Of a stretch of DNA of 19,083 nt, positions 19,081-19,083 are shown piece by piece. Under the pieces are notes generated by a model. The model was not told the DNA's origin, made no database searches, and saw only the letters and a program-made list of their open reading frames with translations. How positions within the stretch are numbered: the stretch's first letter is position 1; each line of letters begins with the position of its first letter. Both the position numbers and the translations under genes were made by a program. Origin of the DNA: Gryganskiella cystojenkinii (Eukaryota > Mortierellomycota > Mortierellomycetes > Mortierellales > Mortierellaceae); the NCBI GenBank assembly GCA_015852425.1, contig JAAAIG010000756.1:1-19083 (forward strand), given 5' to 3'.

Positions 19081-19083
19081 AAA

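Overview
The window looks like nuclear DNA of a filamentous fungus. Genes have short introns (about 70-300 nt) with GTAAGT-like donors, pyrimidine-rich 5' leaders and A/T homopolymers. It carries three fungal or eukaryotic families that can be named with confidence: a full-size PDR-type ABC transporter, the ribosome-rescue GTPase HBS1, and a WOPR (Gti1/Pac2) transcription factor. The overall style (very strong C/G-ending codon bias in the transporter, compact divergent pairs, large disordered tails) suggests an early-diverging lineage such as Mortierellomycotina/Mucoromycota. That placement is inference from general appearance, not from a marker gene.

Layout. Positions 1-3009 hold no gene I can support. 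A small two-exon minus-strand gene (3332 to 3010, 84 aa, unknown function) is divergently paired with a 1510-aa PDR ABC drug-efflux type transporter (4102-8820, two introns) across about 770 bp of shared promoter. A 1.2-kb gap (8821-10044) has several small inverted and direct repeats. It precedes an intronless 268-aa orphan with a poly-Q linker and a Cys/His-rich C-terminal domain (10045-10851). Converging on it is HBS1 (14102 to 11312, minus strand, seven exons, 689 aa). HBS1 shares a 363-bp promoter with a divergent 182-aa protein that matches only the C-terminal proline/glycine-rich half of the proteasome regulator PI31 (14466-15014). The last gene is a 947-aa WOPR regulator (15648-18911, three exons). 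Its first coding exon is only 19 nt.

The genes do not form an obvious pathway: efflux at the plasma membrane, rescue of stalled ribosomes, proteasome regulation, and transcriptional control of morphology. HBS1 and the PI31-like protein are both protein-quality-control genes sharing one promoter, which may or may not mean co-regulation. I rebuilt gene models by joining reading frames at GT/AG sites with matching phase. Nine of the eleven introns so defined are phase 1. I found no mobile element, CRISPR array, tRNA or rRNA, and no convincing novel multi-gene system. The best leads are the all-phase-1, skippable exon structure of HBS1, the PI31 C-terminal domain without its partner domain, the orphan Cys/His protein, and the hidden 84-aa gene.
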